Shown here: in pieces, positions 23,608 through 35,341 of the stretch | How the letters are laid out: every line of letters starts with the position of its first letter | How positions within the stretch are numbered: position 1 is the first letter of the stretch | DNA from: Chaenocephalus aceratus | Lineage: Eukaryota; Chordata; Actinopteri; Perciformes; Channichthyidae | Direction of reading: 5' to 3' | Assembly (NCBI GenBank): GCA_023974075.1 | Contig: JAMFTG010000123.1 | Location: forward strand, 62,001 to 126,000 | DNA length: 64,000 bases | Notes under the pieces: generated by a model | Databases searched by the model: none | What the model was told of the DNA's origin: nothing | The model's input: the letters and a program-made list of their open reading frames with translations, nothing else | Made by a program: the position numbers and the translations under genes

Positions 23608-23922
23608 TTACCCCCGCGGCCTCGGCCGCGCTGCGATCTGTCGGAGGGGCCGGCTGGAGCTGCTGGCGTGAGCTGGGGGACGGCGCCTGCTACTTGGTCT
23701 GAGAGCTCGCGAAGCTGGGAGAGAGTACCTGGGGCTGGGGAAATGCCCTTCTGCTGCAGTTGAAGAGTGAGGAGATCTGCGTCTGCTGAATGAGAGCTGC
23801 TGCGGGAACCCGCTCGGGCGCCGGTAGTTTGAGGAGTGGGAAGTTGCCTCGGGCGGAGCGTCAGGGCTGGGATTGAGATCCTCCTGGAAGAGTTCGTCCT
23901 CGGAATCGTCCGAATTGGACAT
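23608..23922 (-). pseudogene. Gag-like N-terminal frame of the split-repeat element
   Basis: ATG at 23922 starts MSNSDDSEDELFQEDLNPSP, followed by a Ser/Pro/Arg-rich low-complexity stretch, and a stop at 23608. The frame seems to continue in other phases down to about 23215, past a run of G at 23582-23590. An acidic start with a basic, disordered follow-up is typical for gag-like ORF1 products, but I do not recognise the exact family. It lies about 50-90 bp downstream of the TATA box in A1. Confidence 0.5.
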
Positions 23923-23968
23923 CTTTGAGGTTAGTTTTGTCGTACGCGGAGGTTTGTTTGCACTACAG

Positions 23969-24182
23969 TTGCGCGTTGACACCTGAAAGACAGCTGGTAG
24001 AAAAGGGGAGAGCATATATAGAGGGATTAACAGGTGCGATAATTAGGCTTGTGAATGGAGGGAAGTGATAGGTTGGCTAAGGAGTGGCGCTCTCTCTCAT
24101 CTAGTGAAAGGAGCGAGTATTGCCATGACGTGCAATACGGAGTGATGGGTCTTCCTGTCTGAACTTGCGCTGAGCTTCATTT
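23969..24182 (-). repeat. Split direct repeat A1 (214 bp) with TATA box
   Basis: Begins AAATGAAGCTCAGCGCAAG on the minus strand. Contains CCCTCTATATATGCTCTCC about 40 bases before its inner end, a convincing TATA box placed to drive the gag-like frame that starts at 23922. Same length and near-identical sequence as 21341-21554. Confidence 0.8.
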
Positions 24183-24272
24183 GTCAAATATGGCGGACCA
24201 TCTCGCACATGCGCACTGCAGATCGGGTAGTTACACACATTGAAGATGACGTCACGGCTGCGCCTACACTGC

Positions 24273-25401
24273 CAGGGCTCAATGCTAACTTTTAAAAGTG
24301 GTTGCCAGGCTGGCAACCAGGCATCAGCTTTTGGTTGCCAAAACTGAAAATACGGTTGCCATTTTTAGTCACCTTATATTTTAAATAATTAAGATACTAT
24401 ACAGTTATGCATCAACTTAATAATGAGCATGTGACACAAAAGAATGTTCAAATGCTTTACAATAAGTAATTAACACACTTATTTGAAACTAAAGTGGTAG
24501 TAAACTTGTCCCTCAATTGCTGGTATACAAAATACCAGTAGTGCAACTGTTGTTCTTCACAGATCCCTCACAAATGAATTGAGCAAGTCACTAGTTTCTT
24601 GGTCATCCGTTGTCTCCCTTTCAAATGTGGGTTTTCTTGACCTTTGTGCTGACCCCACCATAGATCCATTGGCCCTTCAGCGTTGCAGTCTTGGATTGGC
24701 CAGACTAATACATTTCTAATGTTAAATAAATGAAAACCATTCACAGTTAAGAATTAGATATTAATTATTAATGCTGTAAATTACCTTTAAATATGTCTTA
24801 ACTATATTTAAAATGTTACCTTTTTATAGAAGTGCCAATATTTTTCCTACGTTAAAGTTTCGTTTAGCACTTTTATTTTGGTAGTAATACCATCGGGACT
24901 CTTATTTTGAAGGAACTTTTACTGGAAATGAATGCACAACGGAGCAGAAAGTACTTTTATATTTCGCCTCCCTAGACTTTACACATTTCCTCTTTGCCTT
25001 TGTTCGGGTTCATCTTGCGCTTTATCAGTTGAATCACTTTGAACATTCGGTTGAGATGTTGACGGGTTGGCCGGACCTTTTACCCCACAGTCAAACAACT
25101 TAATTTGCTTCGCCATTTTTTGTAAAACAAACGCACGGCGCACGCGAGTAAACGTACATCGCTTTCTGGCTCCGTAATCACACCAATGCACGTGCAACTT
25201 AAGTATCAGGCTCCGACTGGTCACAACAATAATTAAATATCACTCTTTAATACAACAAATATTTAACATTTATCTATTTTGGGGTGCACATTCAGCTGTT
25301 TGCTGTCCTTATTGCTTATGTTAGAAACTGGCCAAAGGCCAAGAAGTGGTTGACATTTTTTCTGAATGGTTGCCAATGGCAACCGTTACCGTCGAGCCCT
25401 G
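24273..25401 (-). mobile_element. hAT-type element with 5-bp target duplication (1129 bp)
   Basis: Terminal inverted repeats are CAGGGCTCAATGCTAAC and the reverse of CAGGGCTCGACGGTAAC. ACTGC is duplicated at 24268-24272 and 25402-25406. The host is a Harbinger copy: the uninterrupted relative at 17117-17140 reads CCTACACTGCGTTGCTATAG, proving the empty site. Some hAT groups make 5-bp duplications (called hAT5), which would fit. The element keeps only a small part of its coding region. Confidence 0.8.
24979..25116 (-). pseudogene. Remnant N-terminus of the hAT transposase-like protein
   Basis: ATG at 25116 gives MAKQIKLFDCGVKGPANP followed by a Ser/Gln/Asp-rich stretch, about 45 codons. It resembles the start of vertebrate hAT-type proteins of the zinc-finger dimerisation kind, but there is no zinc finger or catalytic core left. 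Assignment rests on context and a remembered N-terminal pattern. Confidence 0.4.
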
Positions 25402-25545
25402 ACTGCGTTACTATAGTTACTGCCCCAGTTCCTAAACTGTATTGGAAACGCATCATAAAGTGAGCCTGGCCTACCAAGGCCTAACTATACCGTACTAAGC
25501 CGTGCGAGGCCCTGCAGTGGAAATGTGCCATAAGTGGATGTCATT
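25402..25545. mobile_element. Right end of a PIF/Harbinger copy
   Basis: GCGTTACTATAGTTACTGCC and the terminal CCTGCAGTGGAAATGTG match the right part of the 16704-17270 element. Its left part is before 24273 (GCTGCGCCTACACTGC). Confidence 0.6.
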
Positions 25546-25559
25546 GAAGACCTTTACAA

Positions 25560-26730
25560 GAGCAGTCTCAGTGCTGTGGTTTGGACGAAAGCCTGACTGG
25601 AACACATCCAGACAGTTATTTAAATGCAAGATATTACTCAACTACTTTTTCAATGATTTTACCTAGAAATGGGAGGTTTGATAATTGTTCATTACTGAAG
25701 CATCTAGATTATTCTTTTTTAAGAGCGGTTTAATGACTGCAGTTTTCAGGGCCTGTGGAAAAATACCTGAGTGAAGAGATTTGTATGTGAAGTAGTTCTG
25801 AGGCCATGCAAGGAAAAACATCTTGGACAAATCCTGTTGGAATAATATCAAGGCAGCAGGAGGAGGATTTCAGAAGTTGAATAATGTCCTCTAGGTTTTT
25901 ATCATTGATCTGATGGAACTGTGTCATGATGTCTGAATTGATATTAGGTGGACATAGGGACACATTTGCTGTACCTGATGCAGAGGCACTGACTGCTTGT
26001 CTGATTTTCTGAATGGGGGGGATACTGACACTGTGGGATTTGTTAGTCTGTCGACGGTAGCAAACATGGCACGTGCATTGTTTTTGTTTTTGGCAATGAT
26101 GTCAGAGAAGAAAGACTGTCGTGCAATTTCCAATTCCAAATGATAAAAGCCAAGTCTCTCTTTTATAGATTTCAAAGTGAACCTGGAGATTTGTTTTTCT
26201 CCACCTGCGTTCGGCCTTTCTCCATGGAGATCTTTTCTTGCCAATCACTTCCTTTACCTTAGTCGGAGCAATGGCATCTATAACATTTTTTATTTTTGAA
26301 TTAAAATGATACTAGTTCATTTACTGAGATGTTGGCAGGGGCAAGTGTGGAAGAAACATTCTGAGTAAACATTTCCCTAGTGTTTTCAGTTAAATATCGC
26401 TTTGTGGTCATCTCTTTTTTAACATTTGTGTGAACAGAAATAGAGCTCTCAAAGGAATGATCAGAGAGCACAACATCAGTCACCACAACCTCAGAGATAT
26501 TCAGACCCGTTGAGCTCATTAAGTCCAGCGTGTGCCCCTTATTGTGCGTGGGCTCCGTCACATGCCGAGTCAGTCCATTGTTATCAAGAACACAAAACAG
26601 TTCTTTTGCCCCTCTGTCCTGGGCGTTGTCAACATGGATGTTAAAATCACCAACAATGACTAGACGGCCAAAGTCAATACACACAACAGACAGCAGTTCA
26701 GTAAAGTCATCAAAAGAAGCTAGTAAAGAG
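25560..26730 (-). pseudogene. LINE fragment (L2-like): endonuclease and start of reverse transcriptase
   Basis: Minus-strand pieces read IVGDFNIHVDNAQD, then THNKGHTLDLMSSTG and VVLSDHSFESS (endonuclease), then further on LKTAVIKPLLKKNNLD, the entry to the reverse transcriptase. Several frameshifts separate these. The downstream polymerase core is missing. The 5' side joins another LINE at about 26730 without a clean break, which may be a truncation joint. Confidence 0.7.
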
Positions 26731-27649
26731 TACAGCTGAACTCCCGCAGCCCTGGGGGGCCCGTACATTGGTTGTGACGGCAGATGACAGGGTTTTGTCA
26801 AGTTGCTCTCTACTGGTGAGGAAAGCGGCATACCAGTATATCAGGTATGGATTTACTTCCATGTTGGCCATTTTTGACACCAAGATGTCTGCTTGTATTG
26901 TGTTGCTGCTGAGAAGTCTAGGAAGAGGGCTCTGCATAGGTGTGACGTTTATCTAAATGTTTAGTGGTGATATGTAGCAACAGTACCACCCCCTTGCTTA
27001 TAGGCAAATTGGTATGGATCAAGTATTTCTTGTCCGTCACAATAGGTTTAGCTGAAGAGGTCATTCCTGTCACGGTTCTCATGGTGTCCCACACTTTGTT
27101 GGGGTCTTTGGCTTTAAAAGCATTTCCCAAAAGCTCTCTGTGTGCGAGTTTTGATTCCCTCAATTTGACTTTCAGTTCTTTCTCTGTCTGTTTAAGTCTC
27201 TTTCCTGGTTTTTATACCTTTTTGTTAATGTCCTTAGTCACATATGATTTATTACTTGGATATATTTTTATTTCTTTAGTGGGAACACAGAAGTTAATAT
27301 AGTCTTTGGTAACGGTAGTTATTTCATCTGGTAAACCTTCCTGAAAAATGTCCCAATCTGTCCAATCAAAACAGGCTTTCAACTGTTCCCTACTTTCATT
27401 TGTCCATGTCCTTATTACTTTATTTTCTGGTTGACTTCCCTTCAGTTTGGTCTTATACACTGGTATCATATTCACAACATTATGATCAGAGTTCAGTATT
27501 GGTGGTCTGTATTTAGACACATAAGCTCCTTCATCATTAAGAAAGCATTTGTCCACGATATTGTCTTTCCTGCTGTGATCCCTAACATATTGCTGGAACC
27601 CAGGTAACACAGTCTCCAGGCGACATTGCTTCATGTCCCAGAGCACTAT

Positions 27650-27790
27650 TACATTACATTACATTTAGCTGACGCTTTTATCCAAAACGACTTACAATAA
27701 GTACATTCGACCATGAAGACACAACCTTGAAGAAAACAGAATCATAAAGTACATCAGGTTTCATAGAGCCAAACATTTCAAGTGCTACTC
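27650..27790. repeat. Common teleost repeat inserted in the minus-strand LINE
   Basis: ATTTAGCTGACGCTTTTATCC and ACGACTTACAATAAGT are the hallmark of a very frequent fish repeat; it breaks the LINE reading between 27646 and 27785. Confidence 0.6.
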
Positions 27791-27969
27791 AACTGGCTCT
27801 AGATAAGCCAGTCCTTTGTTAGTATATAAGTGCTTTGTTAGCAGTTCATTGTTAGTAATTCTATCGCTCGGTGCATCGGGGTGGCTGAGTTGCAGCTCGT
27901 GAACAGTGTCCTCTGCCGCTGGGTGGCACGTAAACAACAAAGAGTAAAATACACCCGAATTCTCTAGGC

Positions 27970-28297
27970 CAGTGTTTCTCAAACTTTTTCATACCAAGGA
28001 CCACTTAACCAATAAAAAAACACTCGCGGACCACCTAACTCCACACATTTTTTTCGTTTTTCTAGAACAGATTACAAATCGCCTGCAAATGGTACAAACA
28101 AGTGGAAACATGTGTGATGAAGGTGTTGCGCTGGGCTATATCATGCCATCGAAAGTTAAACTTAAGCTCGCTCCATTGTGGAGATATTCCCGCGAGAGTG
28201 CGGAAAACTTTTATTTATTTATGTATTTCAAATGTGAAATGTTACCAATATATTCACGGACCACCAGTGGTCGCGGACCACACTTTGAGAAGCACTG
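27970..28297. mobile_element. hAT (Charlie-type ends) MITE, 328 bp
   Basis: Ends CAGTGTTTCTCAAACTTTTTC and CACTTTGAGAAGCACTG. CTCTAGGC is duplicated at 27962-27969 and 28298-28305. The CAGTG-TTCTCAAA terminus is the classic Charlie-like hAT end. Truncated relatives occur at 52013 and 59946. Confidence 0.9.
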
Positions 28298-28443
28298 CTC
28301 TAGGCTCGAGTTTGCATCCCCGTCTGCTCGAACAAGGATGAATCCGGGTACTTCAAAGAGAGATTCAGGCATCGTAGATTGTAGCCAACTTTCCGTGAAA
28401 CATAATGAAGAGGCCTCAAGACATTCATGACAGTACCTTGTGT

Positions 28444-28922
28444 TAGGGCTGTGCGATTATGGCAAAAATCACGATTATTTGGGTCAATAATTGATATCAC
28501 GATTATTAAATGCGATTATTCATTGACTTTGAAAAAATCCTTTAAAACTAATAATAATTTGAACAGCATCTTTTTAACTGTTGATTACCCTGAACGTATA
28601 ATTCAACTGAAAAACCAATATAAAAATAAATTAAATAAATGATACATTTATATTTACATTTAAATAAATAATATAAAAATAATAAATACCAATAAACAAG
28701 ATCAACAAATATTTCGGAGCGCACTTCCACAAGCTACTAAACATATATAAATATGATAAATACAAATAAATTAGACCAAAATTAATTAGATCAAATGTGT
28801 TGCAGTGCACGGTCACAACCTAGCAAAGCAAAATAATTGTTTTTTTCGATTATGTTGTTTTCGTAATTGTGGCAGACCAAAATCGTAATTGTGATTAAAA
28901 TACGATTAATTGCACAGCCCTA
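28444..28922. mobile_element. hAT-type MITE, 479 bp
   Basis: Ends TAGGGCTGTGCGATTATGGC and ATTAATTGCACAGCCCTA. CCTTGTGT is duplicated at 28436-28443 and 28923-28930. Same family as 4114-4416, longer inside. Confidence 0.92.
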
Positions 28923-29022
28923 CCTTGTGTATGTCCTTAGTGTGTCCACGTTGTTGCTCAATGAGTGCAGGTTTGTGAGAATGATGGATGGAAGTGGTGG
29001 CTGGCTGAATCTCCGCCGTAGG

Positions 29023-30035
29023 CAGGGTTGGGAGGGTTACTTTGTAAATGTAATCAGTTACGTGTCTTAAAAAAGTAACGTAATCAGATTACTTTCTTTT
29101 TCCATCACAGATGGGTATGTTTTGGTGAACAGGAGACACAAAAAGCAAAAGGAAACTGAACGTGTTTTTACTGTTTTAATGGCTTATCAAGAGCACAACT
29201 GAAAACATCACATCTGAAACGATGTAACAACATAATACACTTGTTGGGGATGCAGCTTGGGATGTGAGGAGTGAAGGACACGGCTTAGAACGGGTGTGTC
29301 GCCTTCTGTCCTGCCAGTGTTGGCAGGACATGAATTAAAATGTCGAACTCGGACTTCATTTTAAGGACATTTCGGCCAGGGGTGTAGAGCTATATTTGTT
29401 TAAGCACCGGATCGGTAAAACAGGAGAGGGTGCACCAGTCTGCCTTAATCTATGAATTCATGTCCGTGACACTCACAGTATCTGCTGCCCACAGCTGTTT
29501 TATAGAAGGAACACCTCCTTCACTTCATGACATCTCTGCAGCACCAGGAAGCAGCAGGAGGGTTAACTCAGCCTCTGAGAAGACGAGCGCGCCGCCTTCA
29601 CTGTGTATACCTTCAGAAAATAATCATTAGTAAGGCTAAAGAGCGACCGCAGGCTGATGTGTTTTAACCACACACACACACGCGATTTAAACGCAGACTT
29701 TTGTTCCTCCATGTTTCGTTGTTATTGTTTCACTGAGCGAGCGGACCCGCGATTTTTTTTTTTTCAAGTGCTTTTTTGGTCCATCTGTGGCGGGTAATAG
29801 GTTTTGTGGGCTGTGATGATTCGGCTGTACCTACTTGAATATTAAATGTTGAGAGGAAATCTTTCCACCAATAATTCCAATAAGTAATCCAAAATGTATT
29901 CACTTCAGGTTTACGAAAGTAACTGTAATCAGATTACTCGTTTTTCAAATGTAATGCGAGCTGAATACAGTTACTTGATTTTTGTATTCTGATTACGTAA
30001 CGCCGTTACATGTATTCCGTTACAACCCAACCCTG
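29023..30035. mobile_element. hAT-type non-autonomous element, 1013 bp
   Basis: Ends CAGGGTTGGGAGGGTTAC and GTTACAACCCAACCCTG. GCCGTAGG is duplicated at 29015-29022 and 30036-30043. Subterminal regions are rich in GTAATCAGATTAC-like palindromes on both sides. A piece near 29450-29520 is found inverted at about 31500-31590. No transposase frame. Confidence 0.92.
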
Positions 30036-30457
30036 GCCGTAGGTGATTCTGAACGCCTCCCCTCCTTCCTCGTCTCTTTTTCCTGGTGTTTCTAAGCGGC
30101 TCCCGAGGGATTTCATCCAATAACGAAGAGCACAGATGGCTTGGTGTATTCGTAGGAGGCCGATTGCATTGTAGCTCTAGCATAGCCTCGCGGCTGTAGC
30201 AGCGTAGAGGCTCCTCGCCATACCTGTTGGTGCTGTCACTCAGGTGTGTCTTGGAAAGTTGAATGGCCAGACATGGTCTGCAGAATGCAAATGTAATCCA
30301 CAGGATCAAAAGCATGGTCTCTCAAAATGATGTTTCATACAGACACAACAACGTTTAGACAATAATTAGACCAAAAAAACAATACACAAGATGAACGGAG
30401 CATACTGAGACTCGCAGTGACAGGATGCCGTCTCCCTCTGTCTCCTGTATACTAGTG

Positions 30458-32700
30458 TTCATTTCGTCAGCTATTTTTTTTATTTAGTTTTAGTCTTAGT
30501 CCTGTGTTAAATTTCCGTTTTAGTCATATTTAGTCACCTTCATCCTGTTTTTATTTAGTCAAGTTTTAGTCGACTAAAAGTCTGAGCATTTTAGTCATAT
30601 TTTACGGAGCCCTGGAGGGTTCACAGAGAGAAAAATAAATAAAACGTGGCCACGCTTTAGTAACTCGTTGCGCACGAGTTACTAAAGCGTTGCGCACGAG
30701 TTACTAAAGCGTGCGCACGAGTTACTAAAGCGTGGCCTCGTTTTGTGTGTGTGTGGGCATTTGTTATGATAGTATCGTTCGTTCCGGTGCACTCCGGCAG
30801 GACTATAGCACATTGAGATTAAGATTATAAACGAATTTCTTTCACTTGGGAATACACTATGGAGAACCAGATTTGTGTAAATTACTGTTCGTGGTAATTT
30901 TGAAAACAAATGCCGGGGGTTGTCGGACACACACAAACGAACACGCACACACAGAGCAGAGCTGAGCACACCCACACACACACAGCATGCGCCCCGGTGG
31001 ACAGGACATATCCTTCATAAAACGAGGGGGAATACTCTGGTAGTTCGATGTGTGTAGAGGTGTGTGTGGTTAAACGTAGCAGCCTCGATCTCTATCCAGC
31101 AGTTCTAATGAAGGGCAACGCAGTGAAGTAAACAGTAAAAGGCACCGCTCTTTGCAGCTGGTGCTGCTCTTCTCAGATTCTGCTGGGTTACACGTTACTG
31201 CCTCCAGTGCCCTGTACGACGAAGCCAGTTCAACAGACCCTGGATATGTTTGATTTACCCGGCTTAACTAACCCTAACAAACGCAATGTCGCTAAGCGGT
31301 CCTACGAAGCTGGTTATTAACTCAGCAAATCAACCAGGGTTTCTCTGTCCGGCTGAGAGTGCGTTCACGTGAAAGGGACGGGGTTACCAACATTTGACCA
31401 ATCACAAACATGGAGACGCATGCGGACAGCGCAGCGTCATACTTCATGAATGAATAGTGTAAATAGCAAATCCTGCTTCGTAGTACAGGCCACTGGTGCC
31501 ACAGAGATTTCATAAAGTGAAGGATGTTTTCCTTCTATAAAACAGCTGTGGGCAGCAGCAGATTCTGTGAGTCACGGACAGGAATCCCTCAATTTAAATA
31601 AAACGAGGCCATGCTTTATTAACTTGTGCGCACGCTTTAGTAACTCGTGCGCACGAGTTACTAAAGCGTGCGCACGAGTTACTAAAGCGTGGCCACGTTT
31701 TATTTATTTTTTCTCTCAATGAACCCTCCAGGGCTCCATATATTTTAGTCAAAGAAAACTAATTATTTTCGTCTACCTTTTGTCAATGAAAAACTGTCGA
31801 GTCTTTTTTCGTCATCAGATTGTATAGAACATTTCAGTCAAACTAGTCTAGCCAAAACCAATAATTTGTCATTTTAGTATATAAATAAATAAGATTATCT
31901 TGTCCTTATTTGATGAAAAACACAGGTTGAATGATTAAGCAGCTTTGCAGAGAGTATCTGGTCAGGTTTGTGGTGTTTTGTACCAGCTGTGTTTATGGCC
32001 ACATTGCTTCCCTTCTGATGAAACAATGCATTCGCTTTTTTTTCTCCGCCTCATTGTAGCGAAAATGGGCCCAAATGTCACATCCTTTCTTTCTCCCCAA
32101 GCAGTGGTGGCTTTAGACTTTTTCGTTTGTCAGTCATTTTGACAGGATCGTAACATTTCCGTCATATCCATTATTACCCGTCGAGTGCACAATTTATCAA
32201 TCACTCGGGCTGACGGGGGGTATTCGGTTAATGCGAGTGCGACCACTGCTCCCAAGCCCTGTTGTTGCCATTTTATTTTCTGTTAAATAAGGTTAGTTAG
32301 ACCATGAGTTAGACCATGAGTTAGACCCGAGTCTTCCTGACAGTTCACAGGGTGCCGCTGCCCGGTTGTAATTCAAATCTACCGCCGCACGCAGCACAGA
32401 CACACAGCTGCTGCCCTGCCGCAGCACCGGAATGGAACTGCTGGGAGAAAAAACTGACTATCAGAAATGTAAAGTTATCTTTGATAATATTTCGTTCTCT
32501 CTCATTTTTCGTCAACGAAAGTAAAGAGATTTTGGCATAGTTTTTTATTTAGTAAACTACATTTCGTCTCGTCACTTTTCGTCAACGATATTGCATGATG
32601 ATTTCGTTGCAGTTATTGTTTACTGCTGTCGGTGCGGTCTCGTCATCGTCTCGTTTTCGTCATGGAAAAAAAGGCCGTTGACGAACATATTTCTGTTACT
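30458..32700. mobile_element. DNA element with CGTCA-type ends, carrying a nested element
   Basis: The left end GTGTTCATTTCGTCAGC and the right end GCCGTTGACGAACAT are inverted relatives. Subterminal DNA on both sides is full of TTTAGTC and TTTCGTC repeats. The nested 30605-31739 element sits 150 bp inside the left end. No target duplication could be fixed and no coding region is left. Confidence 0.6.
30605..31739. mobile_element. Nested TIR element with palindromic subterminal 20-mers
   Basis: Ends CGGAGCCCTGGAGGGTTC and GAACCCTCCAGGGCTCCAT; the inverted repeats extend more than 60 bp. ATATTTTA is present at 30597-30604 and 31740-31747. Each end has two or three copies of GTGCGCACGAGTTACTAAAGC. 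Consistent with a hAT-like 8-bp duplication. Confidence 0.8.
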
Positions 32701-32878
32701 GGGGTGAGAGTCAAGCAAGTGAAGTCCTACGAAATACTGATGAATAACCCCAGTTTCTGCATTTAAATCAGTTAAAAGACAGTGGTTATGAACTAGAGTT
32801 TTATTTTCAACATTAACAACAAGGAGAGTGGGGTTCTGAAATCATAAAACAGGTAATAGGGGGAATAATTAGGCAGTT

Positions 32879-32914
<36 letters not shown>
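32879..32914. repeat. (GT)n microsatellite
   Basis: About 18 GT units. Confidence 0.9.
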
Positions 32915-32918
<4 letters not shown>

Positions 32919-32969
32919 GTGCGTGTGGTTAAAACGTAGCAGCCTGCGGTCGCTCGTTAGCGACCTTTC

Positions 32970-33128
32970 GAGTCATCTGTCTCAAGCCTAAGTCAAGTCT
33001 CAAGTCATGAATACCAGTCAAAGTCGAGTCTTTTATCAATGTTAGTCAAGCAAGTCTCAAGTCAAAATATATGCGACTCGAGTCATGTGACTCGAGGTCA
33101 AGTCACGTTACTCGAGTCCCCCACCTCT
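32970..33128. mobile_element. Right end of a hAT-like element (solo)
   Basis: Runs of CAAGTC and GACTCGAGTC ending TCGAGTCCCCCACCTCTGG, a familiar fish DNA-element terminus. A matching left end was not found. Confidence 0.5.
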
Positions 33129-33314
33129 GGTATATACTTTGGTTAGAATATTGCTGTATTACTGTATCAAATATAATAGAAATATAATAAAACACAAACG
33201 GTTAAGTAGTATTTTGTTACTCAAGGTTTATATTAACTGAGTTTTATTGTTGTTAACTTGTGTATTTATGCTTTTTAGATTGACTTTCTCTCTTTCTCTG
33301 TCTGTCTGTTCTAG

Positions 33315-34133
<819 letters not shown>

Positions 34134-34359
34134 GCATATTTAGTTTTTTCAGTTTACAATAAACAATTCCCATCTATTGGCCGTGTGTTGGGTAATCCTT
34201 TTTTCCATTACAGATCCCATCCCAACAGCGCCATCTGTTGACGTAACGTCAGAATTGACAGGCATAATGTTCACTGTTCCTTTTAAGTTTCGTTTCCTGG
34301 CTGTCCATCTGCCGAACAGCTGACATTATTGCAGCATTAAATCCAAGCCATTGTCCAAT
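34134..34359. other. Possible 3' UTR of the zinc-finger exon
   Basis: Contains CAATAAAC at about 34160 (AATAAA polyadenylation signal, 27 bases past the stop). Nothing else recognised. Confidence 0.4.
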
Positions 34360-35341
34360 ACAGCTTATGTATACAATCCAGTTTGAATGCTGCTCATACA
34401 TGCATGCACACAACAGTCTATGGGGCAGCAACCATACAGACAGTAACGGAAATATAGTGGAAGAAATGCTGGAGGAAAGAACACTAGTATGCCTTAATGA
34501 TGGACATGGCACAAGAGTAGATGTTCACAGGGGGAAAGTCTCATGCCTGGATCTGACACTAGTGTCAAACTGTTTGGTTCATACATGCGAATGGTTTGTT
34601 TTGAATAACTCCACTGACCATCATCCAGTGCTTACTAAAATGAATAATAATGAGTATATATGCAGGAAGGAGGTGTAATAACCAGGTGGTGCTTTGCTAA
34701 AGCTGATTGGGGGAAATGTAGGATATGGTGTGAGGAGTCGGCACACCTGCTAACATCAGAGGGAAGCATAGAGGTAATTACAAGCCACATAACGCAACAT
34801 GGAGAGAATTGTGTTCTACCATTGGCAGAGGAGTAACATTAGGTGATGTCTGGTCCATGTTAAGCGGATGAGTGGGAAAAGGAAATGCCAGCTTTGGTTG
34901 ATGGGGAGAGGCTGGCAGTGACAGATAAAGAGAAGGCAGGTATGTTAGGAAGGACACTTGCAGCAGTACATAGTGGGGAGCATCTCAGTGATATCCATAG
35001 GCAGCAAAAACAGCAGTTACTAGCAGAGAACGAAAAGGTGAAGGAGAAGAGACGGGATAATAGGTCTGCTCTGGATGTGGAATTAGTCAGAGTGAGTAAT
35101 GATGTGGGAAAAACATTGAAAATGAAAGAGATAATGGCAATAGTGTACGTTGACATTGAAAAGGCGTATGTCTCTGTGTGGAAGGAGGGTTACTGATCAC
35201 ATTGAGTATATGGGTATTGGAGGGAGAATGTTCAATTGGGTAAGGGCCTTTTGAACAGACAGGACATTTAGAGTAAAGGTTGGAGCAGATATTTCCAATT
35301 ATTTAGAAATAGAAAATGGTATTCCCCAAGGGAGTGCAGTC

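Larger units (their letters stand above)
20660..24182 (-). mobile_element. Ngaro/DIRS-like element with split direct repeats (A1 ... B1-A2 ... B2), defective
   Basis: Read on the minus strand the order is A1 (24182-23969), a gag-like frame, non-coding and inserted DNA, B1 (21722-21555), A2 (21554-21341), a 519-bp stretch, then B2 (20821-20660). A1 and A2 are the same 214-bp sequence; B1 and B2 share about 162 bp. B1 and A2 touch directly. This is the split-direct-repeat layout of the tyrosine-recombinase retrotransposons (Ngaro, DIRS). As in those, the insertion into the host TIR element made no target duplication: the host reads GGAGTT then GTCAAATATGG across the gap. No reverse transcriptase or recombinase frame remains. 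The alternative is two tandem copies of a solo element. Confidence 0.6.
20145..24230. mobile_element. TIR element of unknown superfamily, split by a later insertion
   Basis: The outer inverted repeats are CTACCCGATCTGCAG plus GTGCGCATGTGCGAGATGG on the left and the reverse complement at 24181-24230. The left arm also has a 17-bp internal duplication. The original element is about 20145-20659 plus 24183-24230 (roughly 560 bp); the rest is the inserted split-repeat element. Its subterminal sequence (ACTCCATACGGCAACTC) is present as an inverted copy just before 20660, which shows where the right half was cut. No clear target duplication. Confidence 0.75.
26731..30330 (-). mobile_element. Second LINE on minus strand (CR1/Rex-like), interrupted by hAT elements
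   Basis: Reading minus from about 30330: a basic N-terminal stretch (RNTRKKRRGRRGG), endonuclease text on both sides of three insertions (CFTESWLQ in the 28306-28435 piece), then from 27646 LPGFQQYV, PPILNSDHNVVNMIP and TVTKDYINFC, then WDTMRTVTGM, and finally the reverse transcriptase piece with MEVNPYLIYWYAAFLTSR and APQGCGSSAVLFT ending near 26731. The order is that of one element. Frameshifts and stops make it dead. The clade call is from memory of fish LINE proteins. Confidence 0.7.

Noticed and set aside
20660..24182. Two independent tandem insertions of one transposon
   Set aside because: Possible, but the A1, B1-A2, B2 order, no target duplication and a TATA/gag arrangement match split-repeat tyrosine-recombinase elements better; kept as the alternative.
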